NCBI GenBank assembly: GCA_021904315.1
Contig: CM038925.1
Location: forward strand, 9,178,501-9,242,500
Source of the DNA: Sphagnum magellanicum
Taxonomy: Eukaryota > Streptophyta > Sphagnopsida > Sphagnales > Sphagnaceae
Length of the DNA stretch: 64,000 nucleotides
Direction of reading: 5' to 3'
The notes below the pieces were generated by a model. The model worked only from the letters and a program-made list of their open reading frames with translations, searched no databases and was not told where the DNA came from. Positions 22,318 through 34,989 of the stretch are shown here, in pieces (position 1 is the first letter of the stretch; each line of letters begins with the position of its first letter). The position numbers and the translations under genes were made by a program.

Positions 22318-22745
22318 AGGCGTGTTTTGTCAAAAATGCCATAATGAAGGTCATTTAACAAAGGAATGTAAACTTCTACAAATAATTTGCAACATTTATT
22401 AAAGACAAGGGCATGAAGCCAATGACTGTCCATTGAAGGAGTTAAAGGGCAATATGTCATTAAGGATATTCCAAAAAATGTAGTGCAACTTGAAGCACCC
22501 ATTGAATAGGTTAAACAAGAACAAATTTTTCGATAATCACATAATAATCAACAAGGAAGGAATCAAGGATGGCAAAATAATTAAATGTATCGACAAGATT
22601 GAGATGGCTAGTCTAGCCAAAATGGATATAACTGAAACAATTATAGCAAAATAATTACAATTGAAATAATGGAAATTGGCAAGGAGGGGATATATATGAA
22701 ACATTTCTGCTACCAAAAAAAAGGACATCAAAGAAATGATTGTCC
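22318..22745 (+). pseudogene. gag nucleocapsid zinc knuckles
   Basis: CQKCHNEGHLTKEC (about 22325-22368) is a perfect CX2CX4HX4C knuckle. A second (CNIY-stop-RQGHEANDC, about 22387-22430) has lost one Cys and gained a stop. A third, CYQKKGHQRNDC (about 22710-22746), lacks its second Cys. Serial knuckles of this kind are usual in the lineage. Confidence 0.7.
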
Positions 22746-23394
22746 ACTATGGGAACAACATTTTAAAAATGAGAAAAAAAATTCTTAGCCCAAGGTCGGG
22801 GTCAATGTTCCTATTGTGGAGTAGTGTATACCCATTATACCAACATTGTAACCATTCAAAATCAACATTTGAACTGTAGGAAGAAAATATCATTAGCAAA
22901 AATAGTCCCACAAAAGGGATAAGGATGAAATGGGATTGAGAGAAGGTAGTACATCAAGAACTTGTAGGTGAAATACAATGAATACAAGTCGAGATGGATG
23001 TTCCAGCACAACTATATCTAGATACTTCAAAAAATATTCAAAAAATATTAATTGATACCAAAGAAAGACCAAAGCAAAATGGGGAAACTTTACCTTACTA
23101 TGAGGAAAATAAAGAGAAGGAATCATGTAACAATACAAGAATAAAACAACCAAGGCTAATGAACAACAATTTGGTACAAAGGAAAGCTTAAGTATTCTGG
23201 AATGGAAGTTGGAAGGAATGCCAAATGATCAAATTTTTAATATGAAGATGGAGGTTAAATTGGGCCAATTGACACAATTTGCCCTCAATTGTGAAAAAAA
23301 TATTAACAAAATTCTTCTTGAAGATGCAAGAGGAACATGTATCAAATGTGTGCAAAGGTAGTACACACCACACAATAATGATTTTGATGAAGTT

Positions 23395-23720
23395 ATACTT
23401 GTTGTATAAGTATCCATTGGGAATTGTGAAATCATGGATGTTTTACTAGATGGTGGGTTTGGAATAAACATTATTTTGAACATTTATGGAAAAAATTAGG
23501 CTTAAGAAACCATATTCAATGCCATTCATGGTAAGAATGGCATATCAATGAAAGGTACAACCAGCAAGGTTGACACAAAACCTTAAAATCGACTTAGTAG
23601 GGTGTACATTCAAAATTTCAGTTATAGTGCTAGAAATGGAAGATATTCCAGTGGTTTATTCAATGTTTTTAGGGAGACCATGATTGAAGCAAGCTAAAGT
23701 TCACCATGATTGGGGTAATA
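23395..23720 (+). pseudogene. Aspartic protease of the Ty3/gypsy element
   Basis: Active-site block VLLDGGFGINII at about 23441-23476, with DGG in place of the retroviral D(S/T)G, a variant I remember as normal for this plant lineage. Downstream, MFLGRP and then KQAKVHHDWGNN mark the C-terminal half and the linker. Frames change between them. Confidence 0.75.
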
Positions 23721-24079
23721 ACATTTCAACAATGATTGTTGATACCAAAACAGTGACATTGAGTACAAAGAAATGGGTAATGGTACATCCTTCCCAAAGA
23801 CTTTGCAATCTAGATTATATTTATGATTGGGAAGGAAGATTGATGGATGGAAACAAGGAATATTTATACCATGTTATACCAAAGTTGTGGCATGTTGGAG
23901 AAGTAAGTCTAGAAGAATTAAAATTCCTACTTGAAATATATGTGGGAATGGTGCAACCTGAAGAAAATACCAATTATCTTTTCTAGTATTATCAACATGA
24001 ACTTGGAGAAACATTAATCCTTGATGAATCTGCAAATATTACGATTAGAAATAAACAAAATATAGGATGGACGTTTATT

Positions 24080-25545
24080 ACTAATGAATAGTTAAACAAA
24101 TTAAATTTGGGCACTAATGAAGAACGTCACATAGTGTTTGGAAGCGTTGCCATACCTAAACAGTTCCAAGTGAAAGTTAAACAACTGTTGATAAAGTTTA
24201 AGGATGTATTCGCATGGAGTTATAAATAATTAAAAGGAATTCCCAGTTCAATTTGTAAACACAAAATTGAATTGATTATCTACACATGCCTAATTAAGTA
24301 ATGACCCTACCGAATGAATCCTAATTATGTTCAAAAAGTAGGAGAAAATTTCAATAAATTATTGGATGCACAGTTTATTTTTCATATTGAAACTACCCAA
24401 TGGTTATCACCATTGGTAATTGTACCAAAGAAAAATGACAAATTATGCTTTGTGTGGATTATCAAAAATTGAATTTGCAAACGAAGAAAGATCCATTTCC
24501 ATTACCTTTTTTGGATTCAGTATTGGATATAGTTGTTGGACACGAAATGTACTCCTTTATGGACAAGTACAGTGATAACAATCAAGTGAAAATGGTAGAA
24601 GAAGATAAAGAGAAAATGTCATTTATTTGTGAATGGGGGAGCATATGCCTATAACATTATGCTAATTGGATTGTGTAATGCTCCAACTACTTTTCAAAAA
24701 GTAGTCACGTAGACTTTTAAAGAATATTTTAACGATTTCATGCAAGTATTTCTTGATGGTTTCAGTGTCTACGGACATAAGGAAGAGGATCTCAATCATC
24801 TCAAAAAATGTATGATTCAATGTAAAAATAATGGCATTAATTTCAATTTTAAAAAATGTGCATTTTGTGTCAACTTTAGAGTACTACTAGGACACATTGT
24901 CTGTGAAGATAAATTATTAATAGATCCTAGGAAAATAAACATCATCACAAATATGCCTACTTCGATGAGTGCGATAGAGTTAAAAAGATTTCTAGGGGGT
25001 AGCAAATTCCTATCAACATTATTTTAGGAACTTTGCCATTAAAGCAGCCCCAATGTGCAAACTTTTGAAGAAGGACACACATTGCTAGTGGGATGAAGCG
25101 TGTGAACAATCCTTCCAATGGATGAAAACATCTTTAACTACATTACCAATCTCATTATTCCTAACTAAAAAAAAGAATTCCATGTTCACATAGATGCATC
25201 AAACTATGTGATTGGAACAATGTTAGCTCAAAACCTTGACGATACCATTGATAAACCAATTTATTATGCCAATCGACTGATGACTAGAACTAAGAAGAAT
25301 TACTCAACCACAGAGAAGGAAGTTCTTACAGTGATATATGTTTAAAAAAAATTATAGCATTATTTGTTGGGAAATAACTTCACATTCTTTGTAGATCATC
25401 AAGCCTTGATCTACTTAGTCAATAAACCAACTTAACTGGATGAATAGCACGATGGCTATTATTGTTACAAGAATTCAACTTCAAAGTAGTTTATAAACCG
25501 GGAAAGGTGCATTTTGTACTAGACCAATTATTGTGTGCTAAAAAT
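24080..25545 (+). pseudogene. Reverse transcriptase and RNase H of the Ty3/gypsy element
   Basis: RT blocks are VFAWSYK, WLSPLVIVPKKNDKLCFV, VDYQKLN, GHEMYSFMDKYSDNNQVKM, GLCNAPTTFQKVV, MQVFLDGFSVYG, and LGHIVCEDKLLIDPRKI. The catalytic pair normally read as FLDD is FLDG here, so one metal-binding Asp is lost. RNase H follows with VHIDASNYVIGTMLAQN, PIYYANRLM, NYSTTEKEVLTVIY and VVYKPGKVHFVLDQLL near 25545. Several frame changes and stops occur. The element cannot encode an active polymerase. Confidence 0.9.
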
Positions 25546-25849
25546 GGTGAACTTGTTGTTGGCGTGGAGGATCAATTACTTGATGCTACTCTTTTCTTAT
25601 TAACTACTAATTGGTATACACTAATTAAAGAATATATATGCAAGGGTTATTTTGAAGATGATGTCCCTCAAGAAGAGAAAAAAATGTCTCACCATAAAGT
25701 CAATACCATAATAGACTTTATGGAAAATATATATATTAATTGGGACCAAATGGCATTCTCTAGCAATGTTTTTCACTTATCGAAGCAAATGCTATCCTTA
25801 TTGAACTTCATGATGGGTTGGTAGGAGGACATTATGCCATAAGCATGAC

Positions 25850-26938
25850 TATTAAAAAGATATTAACAAAAGGATACTAATGGCCAACAATTCAATGAGA
25901 CAAGGCAAAATTATGCTAGTCTTGTGATATGTGTCAATGACTAATGCTTATGTATAGAAGTGGCAAAGGTCCATTACAACTAGTTCTTGTTTTTGAGCCA
26001 TAAATATGAAATGGGGGTTGGATTACATGGGTCCAATCAAACCTCCAACACGCTATATTGGAAACTAATATATTATAATTTCCATGGATCATATAACAAA
26101 GTGGGTTGAAGCGAAAGCATTATGAGATAATATAGTTAGAAGCACTACTAAGTTTCTTTATGAAAACATTATTGCATGTTTTGGTTGTCCTACTCAATTG
26201 GTTAATGATCAAGGAAGCCATTTCATAAACCACTTTATTGAATTATTGTGCAAGAATTTATGATTACACATCATAAATCCACCACTTATTATCCTCAAAG
26301 AAATGGTTAGGCAAAATCAACCAATAAGATGTTAAAACAAATATTAATGAAATTGGTGAATGCTAACCAAAATGATTGGGATGTAATGTTGCCTACCGCA
26401 TCATGGGCCTACCGAACTGCATACAAGGCTTCCACACAACATACACCATATGAACTAGTATATGGGTTAATGCCATTATTAACTACCAAATTTGTAGTCC
26501 CAACCAACCGAACACTTGTTGAGAAGATAACAATTGGATGAATGCATTATTAGTTCAAATGGAAGATTTAGTCCTGCTTGATGAAAAAAAAATTATAGCA
26601 AGAAAAAACATTGATTATATTCAAATATTTAAAAAATAGCAAAGAAATGATGATAAACATTTGAAGAAATTCGAAGATGGGGATTTAGTGTTGTGGTTTC
26701 CAAAGGATCCAAAAATTAAGGAAGGGAAATTTTCTTTTCCTTGGACTAGCTCGTTTTGGGTAAAGAAAACTTTCATTAATAATATTGTCCAATTAAGCAC
26801 ATTAAAAAATGAAAATATAACAGTGGTTAATGTCAATAAATTAAAAGCCTATCGAAATCCAATCATTATGGTTGGCATAATCACAATAATCACCCAAGAT
26901 GAAAATAAAATCTTACCAATAAAATATCAAGAAGAATA
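25850..26938 (+). pseudogene. Integrase of the Ty3/gypsy element
   Basis: The zinc-binding part is worn (CDMCQ near 25925). The core reads ISMDHITKWVEAKAL, KFLYENIIACFGCPTQLVND, then PQRNG-stop-AKSTNKMLKQ. The two catalytic Asp residues are present, but the Glu expected in the AES block is Lys (codon at 26313). The region after 26329 stays open for 70 codons (NDWDVMLPTASWAYRTAYKA). A C-terminal stretch with GDLVLWFPKDPKIKEGKF and NVNKLKAYRNP closes the polyprotein at 26938. Confidence 0.85.
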
Positions 26939-26940
26939 AT

Positions 26941-28660
26941 TGGTGGAAGGAGGACAAATTTTTATGAATGTTTCAAGTTCAACGAATGTAAAGGCAAGGC
27001 ACAACATAATAAGAATTACAATGACAAAATTATTGTAACACTACCCAAAAAGTGGATCAGGGATCATAACTAATAGATAAATGACACGACCATTCATTAT
27101 GACATGACAATCAAGCCAATTTTCAGGATAGGAGTAATTGCACTTAGTAAACCTTTATGGCCATTAATTTCGTACCTAATTCATCAAGAAAAGAACTACT
27201 TACAAAGTTTATAAGAACGGTTTCAACATCATGTGAAGTTATTACCAAAAGAAAAGAATTATTTGAATGAGTGGAATGAACACGTAATAGAATTCAAGTT
27301 GGATGATCTTTGTACCAATTATTTTGCAAAATAAAAAAAACATCAAGTGGAAGGACAAGGAATTTCTTCAGTTCAACGACTAGGAGAAGAGGAAGGGATA
27401 GTGGTGCGAAGAATGGAAGAAAGCAACCCGTGTACACCCATTCTTTAGAAAAACTTTGGTTATCCTAGAGTGAGAGACAAAGCAAGAGGTGCCTAACAAA
27501 TTAGACCTTGAGCATAACATTTCTTTTTCCCATCCCCATCTAAATGTTACAAATCGTTGGGAGAAGTTGAAACATATAATGAAAACCTTGGAGCCTACAG
27601 ATTTCCGAGTGTTTACTATTACAAAAAGAAAATATATTAATGAAAAATTGGAGCATAATTTTTTGAGGGTTTGGAAATACTTGCACATAAAGCAAAGTGG
27701 GAAGCTTGTAGAAAAAACAACATAAGTTGGAATTGAAAAGTTGATATGTCATTTAGGTCTTGATTATTTTTTTATAAGTGTGATCAGGCAACCAATACAC
27801 CCACCCACTGTGATGATGATTCTCGTGTTGTGGAATAGAAAGTTCAATTATTACAAGGAACATTGCCTAAATTAGTAATGGGGAAACACAAACTCAAAAT
27901 TGCATCATCTTCTGGAGCTAATAAGATGAAGTCCAAAATGAAAGATATAGACGTGGAGATCTAGCTTGCATTGTTGGATCAAATTCATTTCCTAGCGTGC
28001 ATCTATATCACAATGTGGGTAGCCAAGGAGGAGCATGATTGGATGATTAAAGCAAAGCTTGATGATTTCCATTGGCTCGAATAGAATATAGTCGACCCCT
28101 GTCGTAAAATAATTCATATGTAGCTTATGGGTTTCCAATGTGGGAAACGTTCTGCATGGTAAGTGGATTTCTTTGGATTTTCATGCCATCAACCAAATTT
28201 TCAAGCTACCACAAAAGGGATTGTAGTACCTTCAAGAGAATCGTACAATGAAAAATGGTCAGAGTACTTTGAAGGAGGGAAAGACGAATTTGTAGACGAA
28301 CATTACAAGTAGGATTTAGGGTATATCCTTGCAAAGATGCACACTTCTAGGATGTAGATGCAACTAACAACATTGGTAGAGGTTGCAACATTTTGGCAAG
28401 GTAATCATTCTATCTCAGGAACCCTACTATCTATAGTAAGTGCCACTGAGAGAAGTATGGTTAATTGGGTCGAATGGTTTAAAGTAAGATTGCATAAGGA
28501 GGTGATTGTAGTCCATAGGAAGGTAGGAAAAATAGGGAATAGTTTGATTGGACCTATTTTACCCTTGTGGCAAAACACTATGTTGCATTATAATACACAA
28601 AGGAAGATGAAGAGGAACCAATCGCACATCTTCAATGCCCAAAGAAGACAAGGAAAATGA
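26941..28660 (+). pseudogene. Unknown degenerate coding stretch downstream of integrase
   Basis: Successive frames give coding-like text broken by stops, for example FPSVYYYKKK and NFLRVWKYLHIKQSGKL near 27.6-27.7 kb, HFLACIYITMWVAKEEHDW near 27.99-28.04 kb, and an open run at 28358-28660 with LVEVATFWQGNHSISGTLLS and RKVGKIGNSLIGPILPLWQ. It lies on the same strand right after pol. I do not recognise the protein. It may be a 3' extra ORF of the retrotransposon or a second inserted element. Confidence 0.4.
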
Positions 28661-31600
28661 TGCTTCGAATACCATCGATTCCATCAATAGGTGTTAATTT
28701 GATTGTAACATTGTGACAAGTGGGAATTCTATTTGTGGAAGGGGAGCACGTGCAGGAGCAAGCATATCCATTAATGGAAGCAATGTAGGAAGGTGGTATT
28801 CCTCAAAACAACGTGTAGGAAGATGAAGAGGTGCATGAGGTGGTTATATTTCAACCCAATTCACAAGACCAACAATCCATCGAGAAACTGCAAGATACTT
28901 CCATGGTGGATGCATTTCATGAAGAGATTGTCATAGAGGCAAATGAATTTAGAACTAATAATGCTCAATCAAATTCAACAGGCGACCCAATTGAAGTCTA
29001 GTCGAATTTGGAAGCAGTCCTTGTGACCCAATCGGTGTTGGCATGCATAACCACAAGTGGACATGCAAACAAAGTGATCCAATTGGATTTGGTAGGCATG
29101 CTTGTCAAGCATGAAGCATTAGGGTTTGTTCATGAAGGTGGAATAGACCTTACCTAACTAAGTGATGTTAAAGATGGCTCTTACCCTACACTTGATTATT
29201 GTTGAGAAGGAATAGGGGGTAGATGCACAATCGAGTGGTTCATTTTCATGACATTTTAGTTTTTTTCTTGGGTACCTTTTATTTACATGCATATGGTGAT
29301 TAATATATCCTTAAATCCACTAATTGGGACTTCGATCTAAACTAAAAACTTCATTATGAAGAGAACTGCGTGGTTATTTATTGATAAAAAAAATCATTTG
29401 TTAGTAGTAATGGACTTTTGAAGTCAAAAAATAGGGAGTGGTCATCTAACTAGAACATCACAAAATGAAAAAAATTATATTAATTCACATTACAAATTTG
29501 TTATTGGGACTCAATATATGATGAAATACAAAATAATAAATTCATATCATGAATTGTTTTTTGGAAAACATTAACCATTTAATAGTTAAGGACTTTTGAA
29601 TGGTTCAAATTTGACCATATTTTCATAAGTCCATATGAGTTGCAATTTTTGTTTGTTTTTCAAATTTTTTGTCCCAAAAACATATCTTTTTGAAAGTTTT
29701 AGATGGGCCATTATTCATATGGATTTTGTGGGTTTTCCTTTTAGAACCTCCAAGTTAAAAAATAACATTAACTACATTGAAGATAATTTTTCACATAGAT
29801 TTGGGAAGGTTTGTAGGTGATTGAACACATATTATTCAAATATTATAATAATAACATTTTTTAAAGCAACAATTGTGTCCATTTGAATCATTTCTTTGAG
29901 TTTGACATCAAAAAACAACTATGGAACTATCAAAATAGCTTTCAATTCAAGGATGTTTTTGATGTTGACTATGAGATTTTTGATTTTATAGTTCATAGTG
30001 CCTTATATGTTATCATTAAATAGATCTCTTCCAGAGTGCGCCAAAAAAACTTTTTTTTTATTTTATTGGCCATGCTTGCAATTCAGAAAACAACTAATGA
30101 TTAGTCAATCTTATTTGAATATATCAAAAACTTTGTGGTCAAGGTATGGTGAAACTAATGAATTTTCTTCTTCCATTGCATTTTTTTTGTTTTTGGTTGA
30201 TTTCCATCGATTCCTATTTTTTGATGATTATGTAGGCAAATGAAATGGATAAAGTCAACCTTGTCATTGTGGATGTCCCTAACAATCTTCCAATCCTTCT
30301 TGCATCTAATTTTGTGGTTCCCAAATGGAACAAGAAAGTTGCCAATTCCATTGAGGCGATGATGTTATTTTCAAATAGGTTTCTTACCCATAATGGTGTT
30401 GCACTCATTGTCCATATACATAGTTTATATATACAATGTTTACATAGTGATATTATAGTGAAATAACTTTAACTAGGGTGAAATCACTAAAATGTAATGA
30501 AATTATTTCACTTTTAAGGTTTCATAGTGATTTAAGCTAGTGAACTGTACCCCACTTTTGTAGTATTGCATGTTGATGATTTGCACATCTTGAAGGAGAT
30601 TTGGTCCTTCTTTGATAATTAGAAATTCAAGCCAAATGGGTGGTAGTCAATAACCTATGTCATACTAGAAATTTTTTTTGTTAAACTCTTTTAAATCTTT
30701 TTTCAAGTCTTCCTTTCCAATCGTTAATATTTCAATTAGTTGTTATTTTCTTTTACACTAACAAATTTCTTTTATCTTAGAATCTTTTGAATAGGGTGAT
30801 CATGTTGGTGCGTGATATTGTTAAGTTTCATTTTTTCCCTCTTTCCTTTTAATTCCTTGACAAGGGAGTCAAGGTTGGGAATGAAGATGTCTTTTATAAT
30901 TGGATGTTTACTTCTTCCATGACCAAGTCTTGCACTAGAGCCATTTTCAAAGCATGGCATGAGATGCATTTTGTTACACTAAAAGCCTTCATACAAGCTT
31001 GTTGTATGCTCCCCTCCAATGTTGTTAACCTCTCAACATCCACAAATTAAAGATCTATTCCACTTATTTATTTATTAATTTGTTCCATTGACATTGATGA
31101 CATTTGTTCCTCTCTTGCATGCAATAGTTTGAAGGCTTACCAATCACTAGGATGTAATTTTCTTGCATTGGAGCCTAATCAAATCTTTTATGGTGAAATT
31201 TTGGTCCCAATTATTGGACATGACAAGGAAAGTAAAGGAGAATAAAGTAGGCATGATTCTAATTCCAATTCCTTTGTCTTTAAACATTTGAAATTTAATT
31301 TGAAAATCTAATGAGTAAGTTTAGGTTGAAAAATCATTTTTTTTCTCTTGTGTATTGTCATAAATCAAATTATTGATTGATTGTCTTCCAAATTGTAAAG
31401 CTCTACCCCAACAAAGGTAGAGGTATTTTCCTTTTTTCGCTCGCAAAAGTTATTTCACAATCCCTTGGCACCCCTTAATTTGTCATCTTATGCAAATGCT
31501 ATAATTGAAATTTTGACCACCATGCCTTTGCTTTCTTTCAATCTCATCTTCCCTTTCATTTAACTCTTGTGTGTTAGGTTTTGTTGACAATGAAACTTTG

Positions 31601-33732
31601 TGTTAAACATCTTTTTTTTTTTTTGTGTGTGAGTTTGAAGGTGGACCCAAGTTTTTAACAACATCTATGTGGTCCTAAGGCTGAGTGGAGAGCGTTAATA
31701 ATTTTATGTATTGTTTTTCATCTTGTAATCAATCTAATCTTTTGGTTTTACTTTTCTCAAAATTTTTCCCCTAATTATTGTTATTTTCACTCTCCTCGTA
31801 TTTAGTTTCATTTCCATAGTGACTCACTAATGTATCATGAAGCCTCTACAATTGGCAGAATAAATAAATTGCAATGTGTGGTGTTCACTAGTGAAGATTG
31901 GTGTGTGGCAACACTACATTATAAGTGTCCATAAGCCACAACACTTTGCATTGTCATTTTGAGAACAACCTTCTATTGCAATCAATGTCCAATGACAACC
32001 AAATGAAAGGGCACAAGCCTAATAAGAAAGATACACCCTATATTCCTTTTGGTCTACAAAGTCCTAACCTAAATATTGGTGATGATCATGTAAACATAGA
32101 GATGATAGAAGTGTTATTTGGTGCCATTACCTTTTTGCACCTCCTTATAGGTATATGAAAAGTTGTAAACCTACTCTTCTTGCTTGTGGGTCTACAATAA
32201 TTGTAGCAAAATCCTTGGACCAAATGAGGGGATGAACATCTTTGTCCACATCTTTGTGTTTGATTGTTCCCAGCAAAATAGTTGATGAGAATTGAAAACT
32301 GAACACCCAATACTAAAGAAATCACATTGTGCCATGAAAAATTGGTTCCCAATTGTCAAGACTATTCTGTTTACAAGCAAGCAAAGTTTTCACACACCAA
32401 GCTGCATCAAGAGTAACTGCTTTACAAGTGAACAAGGTTTTAGACACAAAGCTATTCAAGATCATATTAGGATTCTGTAGAGTACAATTGGATCTGGCTT
32501 TGGCTATACCTTCCACTGCATATCATTTAAGATATCATTTGGATACCCAAATCTTCCACCTTCTTCTTGTTCTTATTGTAAGCTATTTGTGTTTTTATTA
32601 ATGTTCTTATGTAGAGTGAGTGTGGCAGCTGAGTGAGGCCTCATCCTCATCCTCTTTGCCCCCACTTCAAGCTTGTCCTTCAAGTGATCTCTCTCCCTCT
32701 CGTATACTGAAATAAAACAAAAGGCAAAGAAGAATGGTACTCCTGTGCTTGCTTATTACAAAGAGATCTTGTAAATGTGTTGCAGATCTAAAACTGCCTC
32801 CATGAAAAATGTTGTCATTAAAAAAGGAGTGGAAGAAAATCTTCACATGAATCATTCACAAGTCACAAATTCTGTTCACTTGCAATCTGTACATCAAACT
32901 TTATTAGATCAACTACATGTGAAGCTTAACTTACAGCCACAATCAGACAACATCTAACTGGCTTGTAGTCTCATGGATTAAACTCTTATGCATCGTCAGT
33001 TTTGGTCCATTCTCTCAAATTTGCACTCTACTTTCCCACCATGGCCTGAGTTGCTGCCACATCCCATCATTCCTCATAGACTTAGACAACATTTTCTCTC
33101 ATATCCACTGACCAGCTGCAAGTCTACTATTGCACGTTCCCAAAACATAGAGACTACATGATGACTACGGGATGATCCCTTTGCAATTTCTTTTCCTCAC
33201 ACATCAACACAACATGACAGACACATGTATGTGCTCAATAATTCATAACTGCTGTTCTTGCATTAATCTTTGTCGCAATTCCCACATTCAAAAAGAAATA
33301 CCTGCATTCCCCAATCATTCATGTTTGTCCACACTGTCTTTATTCAAAATTTAAAATCCCTTTTCTCTCACAGTAGAATCCCAGTTCCCACATCCTTTTA
33401 TGATTTACTTCATATGATAGAATCAAGACGGCCCAACTAGTGGCGAATTTTCCCAAAACCACAGAAGACACAAAACACCCCTTATTGAACCCTGATTATT
33501 CTCAACATTGTCATCACACTTCAATGAGACCTTCAAGATAAAGAGTACATGCATTGCAGCCTGCAATACTATGATGGTGCAGTGGAATTACAGAGGTAGT
33601 ATAATTGGATACTCTGCATCTAATAAGCACAACAATAAAAAGCACTATAACAGCAAAGAAATCACAAATCAAAGCTTCTGCATGTGTGCAAAAGATGCCC
33701 TCCACATCTCTTATTCAATTGTCATGATGCTG
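28661..33732. other. Gene-free AT-rich stretch with possible transposon scraps
   Basis: At about 29695-29800 the plus strand reads WAIIHMDFVGFPFRTSKLKN, which loosely resembles a retrotransposon integrase start; this is weak. A polypurine-like AAAAAATAGGGAGTGG at 29427-29442 could be a PPT. The rest has short open frames, T-rich runs (31611-31624) and no recognisable gene. From about 32.9 kb the base composition rises toward the pyruvate decarboxylase promoter. Confidence 0.35.
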
Positions 33733-33750
33733 AACCCTAAACCCTAAACC
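33733..33750 (+). promoter_or_regulatory. Double telo-box upstream of pyruvate decarboxylase
   Basis: AACCCTAAACCCTAAACC, two overlapping telo-boxes (AAACCCTAA), about 1.25 kb upstream of the proposed start codon. Telo-boxes are known plant promoter elements, but one short match this far out could be chance. Confidence 0.35.
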
Positions 33751-34989
33751 CATCCAAACTTCCTCCACAATTTTTTTTCCAAACAAAAGACTCCAACCAT
33801 CATGCGCTCCATGCAACACTGCCCCTTCACTCACTCACTAATCATGGCCACAGGCACACCAAGAGCCGGAATCAACCAGACCCCGCCTGCTGTCTAAGAA
33901 GACATGGAGGCCTGCAACATAGAGAGAACCTCAGGGATGCTCTACAAGGACCTCAATAGGAAGTGAAAAGTCAGCAGATGATCTGGGGCAGGAGCAGCAG
34001 CAGTAGCAGTCCAGGTGATGGGTGAAAAGGGTTGATGGGTGGAAGGGTGCCAGGGAAGGGAGATACGGAAAGGTGCACACTGCAGACCCCACACCAACAG
34101 TCTTCTTCAGTTCCCATTTCTGATCCCTTCTTATTCACAGCATGACACTCTTATGCCCCTTTGTCTCTGAGTCTTCTTACAACACTTCCTCTTCATCACC
34201 CATGATTTGTATGTACCTATCTATCCATCCTTGAGTTCACTTCTTCATTGATTTTCCACATATGGATCTAAAGTTAGTTCAACTTCTTGCAGGAGATTTC
34301 GCAGAGATGGGGGTTGCGAGTGAGGGGAAGGTTTCAGGTTCTCTCCCTTGTCTGAAAATTGGTTTTTCACGAATCCAACAAAATGCAGGACCTGAATCCT
34401 GATACCATGAACAGTAAGTAGTAGTAGTAGTAGCAGCACATGTTTGTTGAGTCCAGGTGGAAGCTGATGAGGTGCAGGTGTCCAATGTTTCTGAAGACCT
34501 GAAACAGGAAGAATCTCTGCATGCAAAATGAGCCGGAGCAGCAGCAGCACCTCCTCAGGAGCAACAAGTCTATTTCAGCAGCATTGTTGGTATACGATTT
34601 ATAAGGAAAGAGCTGAATCATCGGAAAGGATTTGTTGTTGCAGCGTCAGTAGTACTCTGTCGAGAGTTGAGACGAGAAAAAATTATTGTTGTCTGAGGCT
34701 GCAGGCTGGAGGATAAAAGCCAGACATCTAGTTAAAAGCAAACACGGCCCAAAGGCCGTCACAGAGGGGGAGCCGGCTGGTGAATGCGGCAGATCTCAAG
34801 GCAGCCGGCTCTCCCAAATTCAACAGGCAGGTTTCTGTTTTTGTCCCTGGTGCAACGGCAGCCAAGCCCAGCATCGTTGCCTCCTCCTCCTCTTTACAGC
34901 CTGAAATCTCTGGAAGCAAGTCTAGCAGCATTGCTGCCTCACCAAGATCAGCATCTTCAGCATCTTCACATAGAATTTCCACTACTGGC

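Larger units (their letters stand above)
21661..26940 (+). mobile_element. Degenerate Ty3/gypsy retrotransposon, gag-PR-RT-RH-INT order
   Basis: All domains of a Ty3/gypsy internal region are present in order on one strand: gag (21688-22211), zinc knuckles (22318-22740), aspartic protease (about 23400-23700), RT (about 24190-25030), RNase H (about 25160-25540), integrase (about 25850-26540) and a C-terminal region (26660-26938). Many stops and frameshifts show that it is dead. No LTR pair or primer-binding site could be found by eye, so the outer ends are open; unknown degenerate coding stretches flank it on both sides and could be part of the same element. Confidence 0.9.

Noticed and set aside
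18255..29445. GGGAGTG motifs at 18.26, 18.79 and 29.43 kb as LTR boundaries of the gypsy element
   Set aside because: Sequence following each motif does not match the others, so no LTR pair can be claimed.
29695..29800. Copia- or gypsy-like integrase scrap (WAIIHMDFVG)
   Set aside because: Only about 30 residues of loose similarity with no supporting neighbours; mentioned only as a possibility.
34780..34989. GTG at 34780 as the PDC start codon
   Set aside because: GTG starts are not expected in plant nuclear genes; the first in-frame ATG is at 34990. The upstream frame is reported as a finding instead.
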